Assembly: GCA_039090855.1 (NCBI GenBank)
Contig: CM077022.1
Location: 76,036,971 to 76,100,970 of the forward strand
Length of the DNA stretch: 64,000 nt
Reading direction: 5' to 3'
Source: Macrothele yani
Taxonomy: Eukaryota > Arthropoda > Arachnida > Araneae > Macrothelidae
The notes beneath the pieces were generated by a model. The model saw only the letters and a program-made list of their open reading frames with translations, did no database searches and had not been told where the DNA came from. A program made the position numbers and the translations under genes. Shown here in pieces: positions 21,945-33,563 of the stretch (position 1 is the first letter of the stretch; every line of letters begins with the position of its first letter).

Positions 21945-24290
21945 TTCATCATCATCATTGCCAACCATTATCAATCCACTGCTGGACGAAGGTCTCCCCA
22001 AGTTTGTTCCACGACGGTCTGTCTTGTGCCAGTCTCCACATTACTCCCGCATACTTTCGAATTTCATCCACCCATTTCCCATGTGGTCTTCTTCTGGGTC
22101 TTTTCCTGTCCCTTGGAATCCAGTATAAAATTTTGGCTGTCCATCGATGGTCTGCCCTTCTGGGAGTATGTCCAGCCCATTGATATTTCAGGGATTTTAC
22201 TCTGATCATGATGTCTTCCACTCTTGTCATTTTTCTGATCCACGCAGTTCCTCTTCTTATCTCTCCTGGTTACACCAAGCATGCACCTCTCCATGCTCCT
22301 TTGAGTTGTCTGCAGTTTTTGTAAATCCCCTTTCTTTTAAGACAATGGCACATTGCTCTTCAAAATTATGCTGTTTCTCCCAAAAGTTCTCCAGGCAAGT
22401 TTTATACGCTGATTAATTTCTTCATCAATGTGACCCTCACTTGATATCTGCTGTCCAAGATAAACGTACGTATCTGTTATCTCCAGCTTTTCTCCATCAA
22501 TTGATAAATCTCCATTTCTTGTAAAAGCATTGTACATCACTTTTGACTTCTGAAAGTTCATTTTTAATCCCACTTCTGTACTCTTGTTGACAAGTTCCTG
22601 GATCATACTCTGCAGCTCTGATGGGGTAGTTGCAAAAATGACTACGTCATCAGCAAAACGAAGGTGAGTTAGAAAATCTCCATTAATCTTTATCTCTTTG
22701 TTTTCCCAGTTCAGTGATTGAAAGACATTTTGTTATGTGGCATTAAAGAGCTAGGGAGATATGGTGTCACCTTGTCTCACTCCCTTTCCAGTTTTTATGT
22801 GTGCTGTATTCTCAAACAGCCGAATCTTTGCACTAGCATTTTCATAGATGTTATTAATAATAATAATGTATGCATCTTCAATACCGCAGGATTTCAAAGC
22901 CATTGCAACTGCTGATGGTTTCATCGAATCAAAGGCCTTTTCCTAATTGATAAAAAGCCATGCACAATGGAAGTTCGTATTCCCTCGCTCTTTCAATTAG
23001 TTCTCTCAGTACGTGGATATGATCTATAGTGCTGTAGCCACTCTTGAATTTTAGCTTGTTCTCTCCGTTGAGCCATGTCCAGTGTCACCTTCAAGCGGCG
23101 TGAAAGAACTTTAGTGAAGATTTTATAAACCACTGATAGGAGGCTGATAGGTCTGTAGTTCCTCAGATCCTCAATGTCACTTTTTTATGTAGCAGGGTCA
23201 TTGTAGCGTTGTTCCAATCCTCAGGAATCTTCCCTTCATTAAGGCATAGAGTGAAAATTTGGGCGAGTACTGTTTCGATTTCTCCACTTGCTTCTTGTAT
23301 GATGTCTACAGTAATTCCATCTTCTCCTGGAGCTTTCCCCACTTCATGTTCTTGATTGCATGTGCAACTTCTTCTGGGAGGACTGGAGGAACTCTGGTAC
23401 CTTTCATGATGTCTAGAGTACATGTATCATCCCTTTCATATAATTTGGAGTAGAAATCTTTCACTCTTGTCAAAATTTCACCTCTATTTCTTGTTACAGA
23501 ACCATCTTCTTTTCTCAGTGCCATAATCTGTTTTCTTCCCTTACTGAGATGTCCCTTTGCTATTTTTAGGCTTTGGTTGTTTTCAGTTGCTTTCCTCTCT
23601 AGTTCACAGTTGAATTTCCTTAATTCTTCAGTGGTACTTTTTTGTACTGTCTTGCACAGCTCTGTGTATTCCACTTAAGAAGTCACATCTTATTTAGTTG
23701 TCCTCATCTCTCTTCTTTTTTGCATCAACATTTTGGTTTTTCCTGATAATTTGTTCACATGCAACTTGTTCTTGGACCCATCTAATTTTGTTGCTGTTTC
23801 CATAAGAGCTTTGGTTACTTTTCTGTTAACTTCAGAGATGTCCACTTCTTCTGATGTTAGACCTTCTAGAATAGAGAATCTGTTCCTCAGTTCTAATTTG
23901 AAGGTATTATGATGCTTTTAAGGTTGGTCACATCATCAATACACTTCATTTGTTTTATGAGCTTGCCACGCTTGAGTTTCGCATTGAGCTGCATCTTACC
24001 ATTCTATGGTCACTACCTGTGTTGAACTTGTTCAGCACACTGCAGTCTTCTATGACAAATATCTTGTTGCCCATAATAAAATCAATTTCACTTGTCAATC
24101 CATTGGGATGCCTCCATGTACATTTCCTTTGCAGCTTTTTCTTGAAAAAAGAGTGCATGATGAAAAACTTTTCTGCCTCTACAAATTCCTTATGAAGGGC
24201 TTTTTTCACCTTGTTGTACATAGGTTTGTGCAATATACTTGGCAGCATCAGTGTTCAGACGTTCACTTGATTTCCTTTTAATGTCTTCAT
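21945..24290 (-). mobile_element. RTE-type LINE (family 2, copy A), degraded
   Basis: Homologous throughout to the better-preserved copy at 53577-55500, in the opposite orientation. It carries an antisense C-terminal block (MTRVEDIMIRVKSLK, QWAGHTPRR), an RT region around 22340-23160 and, beyond what the other copy has, the end of the endonuclease (NGLTSEIDFIMGNK, KFNTGSDHRMVR, near 24000-24140). The 3' end carries a CAT/ATG triplet repeat (TCATCATCATCATTG at 21945), the simple-repeat tail common in RTE elements. Many frameshifts. It lies within the Tigger-like element. Confidence 0.85.
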
Positions 24291-25261
24291 TTTTTTTTCA
24301 GTTGTGCTTACTCTTTGTTATCATAAAATAATTGTTACATTTTTTTCAACTCAGGTGAATTATTTCAAGCTTTGCTGAATTGGAAGGTTTTATCCTTGTT
24401 TTGTCACCATTTTATAAAACAAAATGTACATCACCCGTGAGTGTTAAACAAGGGACATGACTTCCCTTATCCCAAATGTCTCATTCTGGAAGTAGGTCAC
24501 ATGGTCAACCCTTCAGTGTTCTAAAGAAAGCATTTTAGGGCTAAGTTTTCCCCTGTTAGTAACCTTAGGGCTCTTTCTGGCCATGAAAAAGATTAACTTT
24601 CCTCCTATTTTATTCAGAACTTCTTCAGTCGTAAAAGAATTTGTGCATGACCTTGAATAAGCACTTACATCATGGTGTTTTGGAAGTCTGCAGTGGTGTG
24701 TTTCATCTGAAGACTAGATTCTGTAAATGGATAGCAGGACTGAAGCATCAAACGTTCATTATATACATTACAATGTCTGTTTTGTTCGATATAACCTTTC
24801 ATCTTCCTGTATTACTAAATGTAATATTTTCACAGCAACTTTCAGAAGTTTAAGAAAGGAAATAATTCAATATATTATATTTAGGTTTGGTATAAACAGG
24901 TTCACTGTACTTACCCCGGTACACTCAGCAGGCTATATCATGATCAGATTGATACATTCAGTCTGATCACCTTGTCACTTGTACAAAGGAACAGTTATAG
25001 CACTCCTCAAGTTTTGAGGGACAGCTCCTAACTGCCAAGGAAACTGATAATTTGCTGCTGTGGAATCAATTGCAGTCACAACCATATTTCAACATCTCAG
25101 AAGTAATGCCACCTACTCCACATACATGAGATTCTTCCTTGGATTCGTGGAATGCTTTTTTTTTTTTTATCATTTAAGTCATTCTTGAGAGCGATGCAAA
25201 ACTAAAGATAATTAGTAATGGGAGTGGTAGCTTTCTGCCTGGGGATGGTGTTTTGCCTTTC

Positions 25262-25950
25262 AAAACTTTCAGAAACAGAAGTTTAGCAGAGTGATTATTT
25301 TTCCCATAGTCATAATTTCTCTCTCTCTCTCCAGCATTGCCTCTGTCTGGTATCGTATTTAAATATCATTTTGTTGTATAAATGTTTGTATATCAGCTTG
25401 AAATTGTTGGCAGCAATTTCAAAAAATGACAGTTAGACACTGCAAAATTTTCCCTGTTATCTTCAAGCATGAGATTCTTACGCAGATTCAAGGAATTCCG
25501 CCTTTTCCGGTATCATTTCAGTTATTCACGAGATCCATGTACAACTTAACAGAGTTTTTAGGGATTGGTGGTGGTCTGTGTGTGGGGAGGTCGAGGGGTT
25601 GTTTTTTGCTATGGAAGATGGAATTCCATCTTCCGAAACTTTCAAAAACTGAGGGTAGGCTAAGTGAATTTTCTCCTGTAATCATTTTTTCCCCTTGCAA
25701 TGTTCCTTCTGCCTACTGATGTTGTTAAATTTTATTTTATTCTATAAATATTTGTATTTCTGTTTGAAAATGGGGTAAACATTTTCAAAAATGGAAGTTG
25801 GATGGAGCAAAGAATTCCTCTGGTAATCATAATTTTTTTTTTCCTGGTGATGCTCCCACTCCCCAGTGTTGTTGTTAAATGTAATCTTCCCTCATAAATG
25901 TTTGCATTTAAACTTGATAAGACAAGAAAGTCTTCCAAAAATGGAAGTGA
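25262..25950 (+). repeat. Diverged tandem-like repeat units
   Basis: Three related blocks share ATAAATGTTTG-like (25379, 25744, 25896), 'GTAATCATAATTTTTT' and 'TTTCAAAAATGGAAGT' segments in the same order. The last two units are spaced 152 bp apart; the first is separated by extra sequence. Origin unknown; possibly the remnant of an older element. The open frame 25426-25719 crosses unit boundaries and is not thought to be a gene. Confidence 0.5.
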
Positions 25951-26858
25951 CGAAGTTGAAAAATTTATGCTTGGTGTTCAAAAGAATTCATGTTCTCAAA
26001 TTTACAGTTTATCTAAAGGAGCAAAAGCTTTGATATCATGCATTCATGGTCATTGGGCTAAAAGTTCTTTCAGTATGGTGTATGGCATTGTCATCTGAGG
26101 GCAACGATAAAGAAAAGCAACAATGAAGAAATGCGAAGGAACATGAAGAAAAATTAAGCAATGCATGCAGTTCAGGTGCAGAGTCAACAAAAGGCAAATC
26201 TGGCTGTGGAACTTGCTGAGAAGAAAACAATGCTTATTCACAAGAGGGTAAACTTGAGCTGATGTCCTAGCAGAACAAAACAAAAGAAAAAAAAAAGCAC
26301 CTGTGTATGAAGCAATGTCTTTTAAAATCATCTTATTTTGTTTTGAATTCAGTAATTTTGTATTGTGAATACAGTGTTGTGCTCCAGTTTAATATTTATA
26401 TAAATAAATAACAATGAACAATTCGTGCTGCCTTATATTCACTTTCTCACTGCACTTCTGGTTTTTCTTCACCCAGTTAAAAAGTTTGGGTTTTTTTTTT
26501 TTTTTTTTTAATTCTCTGTTAGTCTCTTGTATGACTCCAGGAGATCTACCATTTAGAAGAATTTTATAGCTTTAAAGACCTTTCTAACCAGCTGGCATGG
26601 GTTGCATATAGGCTAAGCCACTCATGTTGCATGGTACCATGCTCAGGCTGCTGTTTCATGCATTAGGCCAGGATGAAAGCTGGATGGCACAGCAGCCAAA
26701 AAGGGATTTAGATGGTTTCTTTAGGAAACCTGGAAACCTCCCATTGTAATTAGCCTTTCCATAATTGTTAGGAACCTCTGTGTTTCCTATATCCCACTGC
26801 TAATGGAAAATGAAATGAATTCTAAAATAATAAATCCATTTGTAGATAAAGCCTTGAA
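25951..26858. other. No gene recognised
   Basis: AT-rich. It includes a 66-codon open stretch (25898-26098) with no recognised family and a T21 run near 26490. Confidence 0.5.
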
Positions 26859-27832
26859 CAATAGTTAGGGTGACCAGGTTCAACCAAATAAACATATGGA
26901 CAATAAATGGGGAAAAAGCAAAATTAGCCAAGAAATTATTGAAATTGAAACTAAAAATGGTAGGCATTAGTGAGACTAAGGAGCATCATATGTCAGGGAA
27001 TTGTGTTCTTGGTGGCAAGTTTAGTGTGATTTATTTTGACTACAGTGGAGTCAAGTACAAGGTGGTGGAGTATTTAGCTTTTTAATGGCTTTTAGGTTAG
27101 TTTGGTGGAAACACCTGCATTATATAGGCTGTTTTCAATCCAGCATGGATTTAAAATATGGCAGTCTGTGTGTCTGTAGAAGGCTCTAGTTCAAAGAGAT
27201 GAATTCATTTTATGAGGATATTTATATGGGAGTTAAAACACAAGGGAAAGGCTTGTGTTTAAAATACCATTTAAAGAAGGTATGAAATATGCATCATAGT
27301 TTTATGCTTTGGCTGAGCTGTTCTAACGAATTTTTTGCACTGCAAATGATGATAGAAAAAGGTATCTGTCTGTTGGTTAGAAAGCTTTTGCTGCTTTTGT
27401 AGGTTTAGAGAAAACTTATGACTGAGTGAACAATGTGCTTCTCTGAAGGAGTTTGGAAAACATAGTGTATATGGGTATTTACTTGAGTGTATGAAAAGCT
27501 ATGTATGCCAGCAGTGAAACATGTCTACATGTAAATTATGTTTTATCAAATTGGTTTTCCATTAATACAAGAGTTGGACAAGGTTGTATAATGTTCACCA
27601 TGGCTGTTCAGTATTTTATCGATGCATGCATATGTAATGCCAAAAGAGACAGCACAAGTTTATGTCTGAGAAATTTCTATTTGCGCAGGTTGCTGCTGTC
27701 TACTGGAGAGACAGTCCTGTTGGCTGAGAGCAAAAGTGAGTTGTTGTCTAGTATAAATGAGGTTCGCATTAAATTTAAACTGAAGTCGTGGTTTTTGAAC
27801 AAAGAACTGGTTTGTACTGAATCAGTCTAAAT

Positions 27833-30381
27833 CAAACCTGAACAACTTGGCAGTAGGTAGGGGCCAAAATTAAAATAGGTTAAACTTCTTCGGGCCACAA
27901 ATAGGTTTGTAGCGGCTCACTTTCCAAGAAAAATTAGTAAAGGTATAATAATTATACCTTTAATTATACTATAACTTTTTAAATTGTATTATAATTAATG
28001 ATTAAACTGGAAAATTTCAATTAATATCAATTATTAAAAGGAAAATTTTGATTAATATCAGTTAATTACACTTATTAAGATTTTTATTTATCATGGAATC
28101 ACATTCATGTTAAAAAAATTACTTTGCTAAGCGGTTCAAGTTTTAATACATTTTTCAGGTTTTCTTACTGTTTACATTTAGTTAATGGGACATATTGCAC
28201 TTCTTGTCAGCAGTCAGTTTATCGTACTCCGGAATCATGTTTGAAATCGATGTTTTCAAAATATCTTCCAAATGTTCATCGGTTAGAGTTGATTGTTGCT
28301 TGTTTTTATTCTAGTTCATAATGGAGAAGGTTTGTTCACATATGTAGGTACTCTCGAACATGCTGAAAACCTGTAAAGCACCATCTCGCAGATTTTTAAA
28401 CTTTCCCTTGTCCAAATTTTTGTAGAAGTCTTGAAGGCTGGTTTCTGTGTGCTTATTTCGAGAAACTTTTAGCACTGAAGTAAAATAACCTCTAACTGTA
28501 AGTGTGCTGGGAGTTCCTGTTGATCCATGGAGAAAGGATCTTCAATTAACTTAAATTTAATGTCTTCTGCTTTGGATAGTGTCAGTCTTCTGTCAAACTC
28601 CTGGATTAAAAGTTCAATGCCGTTTGAATATTTTTCTCCTAACTCGGCATGCTTACACAATGGAATATGTTTCATACATGTAGTAAAGTGGCACATTTCT
28701 TTTGATAGTTGGCTTTTGAATAGCCTCAGATTCATTTTGAAAGCATTTACTGCAGCAGTAATTTGAAAAATAAGTTGACTTTTCCCTTGAAGCTGTAAAT
28801 TCAATTCATTTAGATGATTTGTGATGTCACATGAAAAATACAGGTCATTATTCCAAACTTCATTGTGCATCTCTGGAATTTTTTTTTTTTTTGGTCATTC
28901 TCTAAGTATTGAACGATTTCTTCGTTGAGAGCAATATAAAGTTGCAATATTCTTCCATGGCTCAACCAACTAACTTCTGTTTGATAGAGTACATCATTGC
29001 AGATGGCACGAACCTCTTCAAGAAATGCTTGAAATGACCTATGTTTTAGTCCCCTTGAACGAGTGTAGTTTACAGTCGAAAGTATCGTGGACATTACATA
29101 GTTGAAATTAAAAAAAATTGCTGCATGACACTTGCAGATGTATAATGCAATGATACTTAGTTATTTTTTTGCCGGCAAACTCTTCAACAAGAGTTACTGC
29201 ACCAATGTTTTTCCCGCACATAGATGGAACACCATCAGTGCAAATGGCCACTAAGTTTTCTAACGTTATGCCTAACTTTTCAGTTACACACTTGTTCACT
29301 TGATTTGCGACTTCTTTTTTAGTATGGAGTACAAACCAGCCAGTTCCTTGGTTATTTCAAAGTTGCCATCAACACCTCGAACGAAAATTAGAAGTTGAGC
29401 AGTGTCTGTCAAATCAGTGGTCTTGTCCATTGCTAAAGAATAATACCTGAATTCATTTGCCATCTGATTTAACTGATCGTTAAGATTATTATATATATCA
29501 GCTACTCTTCGCTGCACGGTCATACGGGGCAAACTTATATTCTCAAAAACACTTTTTTCATCGAGACATAATCCAGAAACTGCAGTCACCTTCAGTAAAA
29601 GACATCCCAGCAGCAGCAATTTCTTTAGAAATCTGAAAACCAACCTTAGTAGCTGCCTCATTTTCTGAGTTTACTTTCTTGAAAAACCGTTGTTCCCCAC
29701 TGAGATTTTTCAACAATTTGGATACTAATTGGCTTTTCATTGGTGTCCAATTTGCTTAAATTAGGATGTTTCGATTCAAAATGGCAACAAAGGTTGTATT
29801 CCTTCAGAATGGCCATTACTTCTTGACAAACAAGGCACAATATTTTGTTTCTCGTGTAAGTAAACAAGTATCTATTTGTCCACCTCGGATTAAACACTCT
29901 GTGTTCTGATTCGATCTTGCATTTTTTTTTTTCATCACCCATTTTACAAAGTCGCCCCCAAAACTTTAATGTTAGAACCAAAAAATCTCCACAGTGACTA
30001 CTCACATACAAAGAAAATCCTTTCTTTAGCCTTCATGTGTTTGCTGCTCATCGCATAACGGGCGTCAGCTGTGTTGGTGTGTGGCTGCACTCACTTTCTC
30101 CCTGTCTGCAAGAGAGTGCCAGTAACGACCGAAAACACAGCGATAAGATATGACTCTCTCTTCTCTCAGGCTAGAGACAGACTGACGGTGGTTGGTTGCC
30201 GCAGGTCACATGAGAAACAGGAGACAGTGCACAGTGGCAACCCACCCACTAAGTTACATAACGGGTTAAGCGGGGCACGGACAAAGCACTTGTTAATTGT
30301 TACTTTGTTTTACATTTTCTACAATACATTTTCCACGAACCACCTGAAATCCTTTGGCAGGCCGTATGTTGTGCAGATATT
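27833..30381 (-). mobile_element. hAT DNA transposon, 2.55 kb
   Basis: Flanked by a perfect 8-bp duplication GTCTAAAT (27825-27832 and 30382-30389), the hAT hallmark. The ends are imperfect inverted repeats: left CTGAACAACTTGGCAG, right complement CTGCACAACATACGGC. It contains a frameshifted transposase of the GTF2IRD2/ZBED-related type in the reverse orientation. The surrounding LINE sequence is continuous across the insertion. Confidence 0.92.
28469..30011 (-). pseudogene. hAT transposase (GTF2IRD2/ZBED-like), broken
   Basis: Read right to left. A BED-like zinc finger (RWTNRYLFTYTRNKILCLVC, then YNLCCHFESKHPNLSKLD) is followed by a linker, then hAT catalytic motifs: YYSLAMDKTTDLTDTAQLLI (first Asp), ENLVAICTDGVPSMCGKN (second Asp) and TEVSWLSHGRILQ (the conserved W..HGR block). 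The family resembles the transposon-derived part of GTF2IRD2 and related domesticated proteins. Frame changes occur near 29560, 29660, 29300 and 29100, so the protein cannot be made. Confidence 0.88.
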
Positions 30382-30860
30382 GTCTAAATGATAATTAGAC
30401 CAGGTGAATGAGTTAATGGTGAAATTAGTAGGCAAGTGAATTCATCTATGAAAGTCATAGCTGCTTTAGAAGGATTTCTCAGGAATTGATGAGTTCTCAA
30501 AAAGCCCTGAATGGCTATGTATGAAAGTTTGATTGTTCCTACTCGGATGTATGACTGTGAAATCTGGTAAGTGAAGAAGAGACACAAGAGTTGTTTGTTT
30601 GCTGGAGAGATGTGTTACTTACCGGGGTTTGTGGCAAGATATGTTATCATGTGAGGAATGAAGATGTGTTGTAGATGTGTAATGTGAAACAAAATGATGT
30701 TAGGTCGAGACAAATATTCTAATGTGAAACAAATGTTGAAAGAATGAGTGGTGATATACTTAAGAGAGAATTTATTCAGCCCAAGTGGCAGAAAAGAAAG
30801 TTGAGGAAGGCAAGAAAATCGTGAGAGGACCAGATTTAGGGATGTCGGCAAGAGAGAAAG

Positions 30861-31510
30861 ATAAATAGTACAAACAGTGTTTTATAAGAAAACTCCTTCA
30901 AATCATTACAAAAAGTTTTGTGGAATCTTTTACCTCCATCCTGTTTTTTCAATATCAAAATAAATGCTGTTTTGCAGCAAACTTTGTGAACATCCACATA
31001 TAATTTGATTGCATAAATATGAATGTATGTGCATTGTGTGTTACTTCAAGCAACAGTTTCCTGTGGTCATGTGTATGAAGACCATTGGAACATTGGTTTT
31101 GTGATAAGAATTAATGCAAGTTTTAAAATGTGGCAAAAGATACAGTATGGTTTCTGGTCAACCGTTCCACTGTAGTATGTTTTTTCCAGTCTGTTTGCCT
31201 TATGTTCATATGTTTACAAACAGCCCGAGTTGAACTTCCTGTGTGTTAAATGCACGAGAGTTAGTCATTCTGTATATCTATTAGTTCTGTTTTGTGTTAA
31301 GAGTTGTTTGCTAAAATTATTGAAATGCTCTTAGAGGAAAAATAACAAATCTCACATTTTGTTGTTGTTGTGCATTAAACTATCTCTGTAGATTTCTCAC
31401 AAGAGAGAGATAATTTATATCTTTGGTGCTCTTGAGCACAGATGTCCACATAGTGTGTTACTGTAGTGTTTTTATCATCAGCATCTAACTTGTTTGAATT
31501 TTTTTTTCAG
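30861..31510. other. Intron sequence, no feature seen
   Basis: AT-rich intron DNA leading into the exon at 31511, with a T-rich acceptor tract at its end. Confidence 0.6.
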
Positions 31511-31572
31511 GTTTGCCATGTTGTTTTTGGATTGCGACCATACTCTAAGGAAGAGGAAGGGGAAATCATAAG
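31511..31572 (+). CDS. USP32: USP32-like exon C (link to DUSP domain)
   Basis: The acceptor TTTTTTTTCAG ends at 31510 and the donor AAG|GTATTT follows 31572. The exon is 62 nt, starts in phase 0 and ends two bases into an Arg codon. It encodes VCHVVFGLRPYSKEEEGEII plus a split Arg; the vertebrate USP32 equivalent is VCHIVLGLRPATPEEEGQII followed by Arg. The split codon is completed by the first base of the exon at 46400. The upstream intron is about 15 kb and the downstream one about 14.8 kb. Confidence 0.92.
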
Positions 31573-31626
31573 GTATTTTTCATTTTTAGCACCTTTTTCA
31601 CATTAACATGTAAACAAAGTATTAGG

Positions 31627-31644
31627 CACACACACACACACACA
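31627..31644. repeat. (CA)n microsatellite
   Basis: Nine CA units followed by a GA-rich purine tract, just after the exon ending at 31572. Confidence 0.9.
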
Positions 31645-32894
31645 GAGGGAGAGGGAGGAGGAGGGCTATCATCTTAGTTTCTGGTCAACATGCTTTCTCT
31701 ACAGTTTAATATTTGTACCACAGAACCTTACCTTAAATGCAGTACTGTTTGAGAAGTTTTCCCTTGGCTTGCTCACTATCTTTGAACATCTTGAAAGTAC
31801 TGGGATCAGATGGCAATTAAAAAGTACTAAGGATCATCTGACTATTTCTTTACTCTCACAGAGAAATGTTTTTTAAATTTATAAGTTAAGTTAGTGCTGG
31901 GCAGTAAAATAGGATGATTTTGTAAGTACACAAAACTACTTAAAAGTTGGCCTTTTATGTTCTGAAAATATAACTGTTGACAGTTTTCTCTAGATTTCTT
32001 TTGTCTCTCAAACATCTTTGCTGGTATCTGTAAATGCATCATTCTTGTACAATATAAAATTAATATAAAAATTTTGCTGCAAATATGCTTGCTAAAATTG
32101 TATTTTGTATATTAAGTTCTTTTCCTGTTGACATTGCTCAAGGGAGAGTGCCATTAAGTAAATGTTTGTATTTAGATGGTATAGAGGGCATATTCTGTAA
32201 CTTGTAGCATTTTAGAGATTCACTTTTTTATAGGATTTAGCAATTTAGAGCAATTCTGTTGAATGAAATTGCATAATTTGATGCAAAGCAATGAAGCATT
32301 TGCATACTTGAGAATCAGTTTTGAGGTGACTGTGCAGGAATTGAAACCTTTCTCTCTGGATGTTTACCTGTTTGTCAGCTTGCCAGTATGATGGTTGTTT
32401 CCATTAAACAGAAGTCAGTAAGTATTCATATGCAAGATGTCTATTTGGCTAACTTTAGGTTGAGGTAGTAGTACATATTATAGTAGTTTCCCTAGTCACA
32501 CTGTGTACAGTAATGTGGTTGCATTTTCATGTTAATGGAGAACATACATATTTCTCATTTGTGTGATAGAGCTGAATATGTCATAGAAATAGCTTAGTGC
32601 TAGGGAAAAACCTCTCCCCAGGCAGAATTATGAAGTGTAAATGTAAAGCTCTTGAACATTAAGCAGACTTGTTAAGAAAACTAAAAATGGGTGTGTCAGT
32701 TAAGAGATTGTGAGCAATTCTGCTGTGTATGATTTGAAGAAACAAAAGTGAGCTGTAGAAATTTTATGATGTTGGTGATACTTCAAGGGCTATGGGTACT
32801 TTAAAAACATTTCTTCCTTTCAATGTAGGAACTGTGTGACTAGTTTTTGCAACATAGAAATCAAGGTTGCCATTAAAAGGCTTGAATGCTAATA
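31645..32894. other. Intron sequence, no feature seen
   Basis: AT-rich, no recognisable coding, RNA or repeat element. Confidence 0.6.
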
Positions 32895-32896
32895 TA

Positions 32897-33561
32897 CAGG
32901 ATGATTCAGCTAAGCGTGTACAAATGTCTGGGAGGGGTAGGTTGCACAAAGACAAATCGGAATCGCATAGCAATGCAGTGTCGGAAACGCCATCTTCATG
33001 TGCTAGTGTACAGAGAGTATGAGAAATGAAAGAGCAGCACGTAAGAGAACAAAATGCTTTTTATTACTAACAAGACATTTGCGAAATGCATTGAGGTTAC
33101 AGAAGGTGTTCAAAGTTGTGACCATGAACTGTAACACACGCTTGACACCATCGGTACATGGAATCACGTACATTTTGGAAAATCCCTTTCATGTCTCGGA
33201 CTTTCAAAGCAGCTACAGAGATGCGTGCTACAAGGTCCTCATCACTTTCAATGGGGGTGTCATACACCAGTCCTTTGATGTAACCCCAGAAGAAGTAATC
33301 AAGGCATGTTAAGTCCGGCTATCTTGCAGGCCAATGAACGGGACCACCATGTCCGATCCACTGATGTCCAAATGTCATGTTTAAGTGATGACTAACATCA
33401 TTGCTGAAATGGGCGGGGGCCCATCGTGCTGGAACCACATTGCACTGCGCAGTGACTGAGGGAACTATTGTTCGTTCAATAGCTCTGGCAAGTCGCATAA
33501 CCTCTGATGCAGCTGTGCAAACACTTGGTGGTGTTTGTACACACTTAGCTGAATCACCCTG
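32897..33561 (-). mobile_element. Internally deleted mariner-superfamily element
   Basis: TA on both sides; the left end reads CAGGATGATTCAGCTAAGCG and the complement of the right end CAGGGTGATTCAGCTAAGTG. The 665-bp body keeps only the transposase C-terminus on the minus strand: DLTCLDYFFWGYIKGLVYDT (with the last catalytic Asp), then ISVAALKVRDMKGIFQNV. The layout resembles that of the element at 10233-11732 (long conserved 'FFWGYIKG' block), but the terminal sequences differ. Non-autonomous. Confidence 0.88.
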
Positions 33562-33563
33562 TA

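Larger units (their letters stand above)
18101..24907 (-). mobile_element. Pogo/Tigger-like DNA transposon, 6.8 kb with nested inserts
   Basis: TA on both sides (18099-18100 and 24908-24909). The left end reads CAGTCAAACCCATTTATATC, and the complement of the right end reads CAGTGAACCTGTTTATACCA, both of the pogo/Tigger CAGT type. Inside is a degenerate Tigger transposase on the minus strand. The length is far above the usual 2-3 kb because the element holds a SINE, a second LINE (21945-24290) and an unassigned insert. It sits inside an RTE fragment that is continuous across it. Confidence 0.82.
16766..25150 (-). mobile_element. RTE-type LINE (family 1, copy 2) split by a Tigger element
   Basis: Two pieces, 16766-18098 and 24910-25150, are consecutive parts of the family-1 LINE. 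The left piece ends AGTGGTGACTTTTCCAAATA and the right resumes GGTACACTCAGCAGGCTA, as in the continuous copy near 41770-41815. The left end carries the family's 3' terminal sequence (AAGCTGTTCTCTGAGATTCA, near 16770). RT fragments include an antisense palm region near 17900-17960. It is heavily mutated. Confidence 0.8.
26860..30860 (+). mobile_element. RTE-type LINE (family 1, copy 3) split by a hAT element
   Basis: Piece 1 (26860-27824) has an endonuclease start (MTRFNQINIWTINGEKAKL, GISETKEHHMSG) and an RT region (VGQGCIMFTMAVQYFIDAC). Piece 2 (30390-30860) is the C-terminal part (KVIAALEGFLRN and downstream), matching 39500-40040 on the opposite strand. The junction is exact: GTCTAAAT then the hAT, then GTCTAAAT again. 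The copy has internal deletions and frame changes. Confidence 0.8.

Noticed and set aside
25426..25719. 97-codon frame
   Set aside because: Crosses the diverged repeat units; no recognisable domain.
25898..26098. 66-codon frame with mild coding look
   Set aside because: No match to a known family and no splice sites or partner exons; left unassigned.
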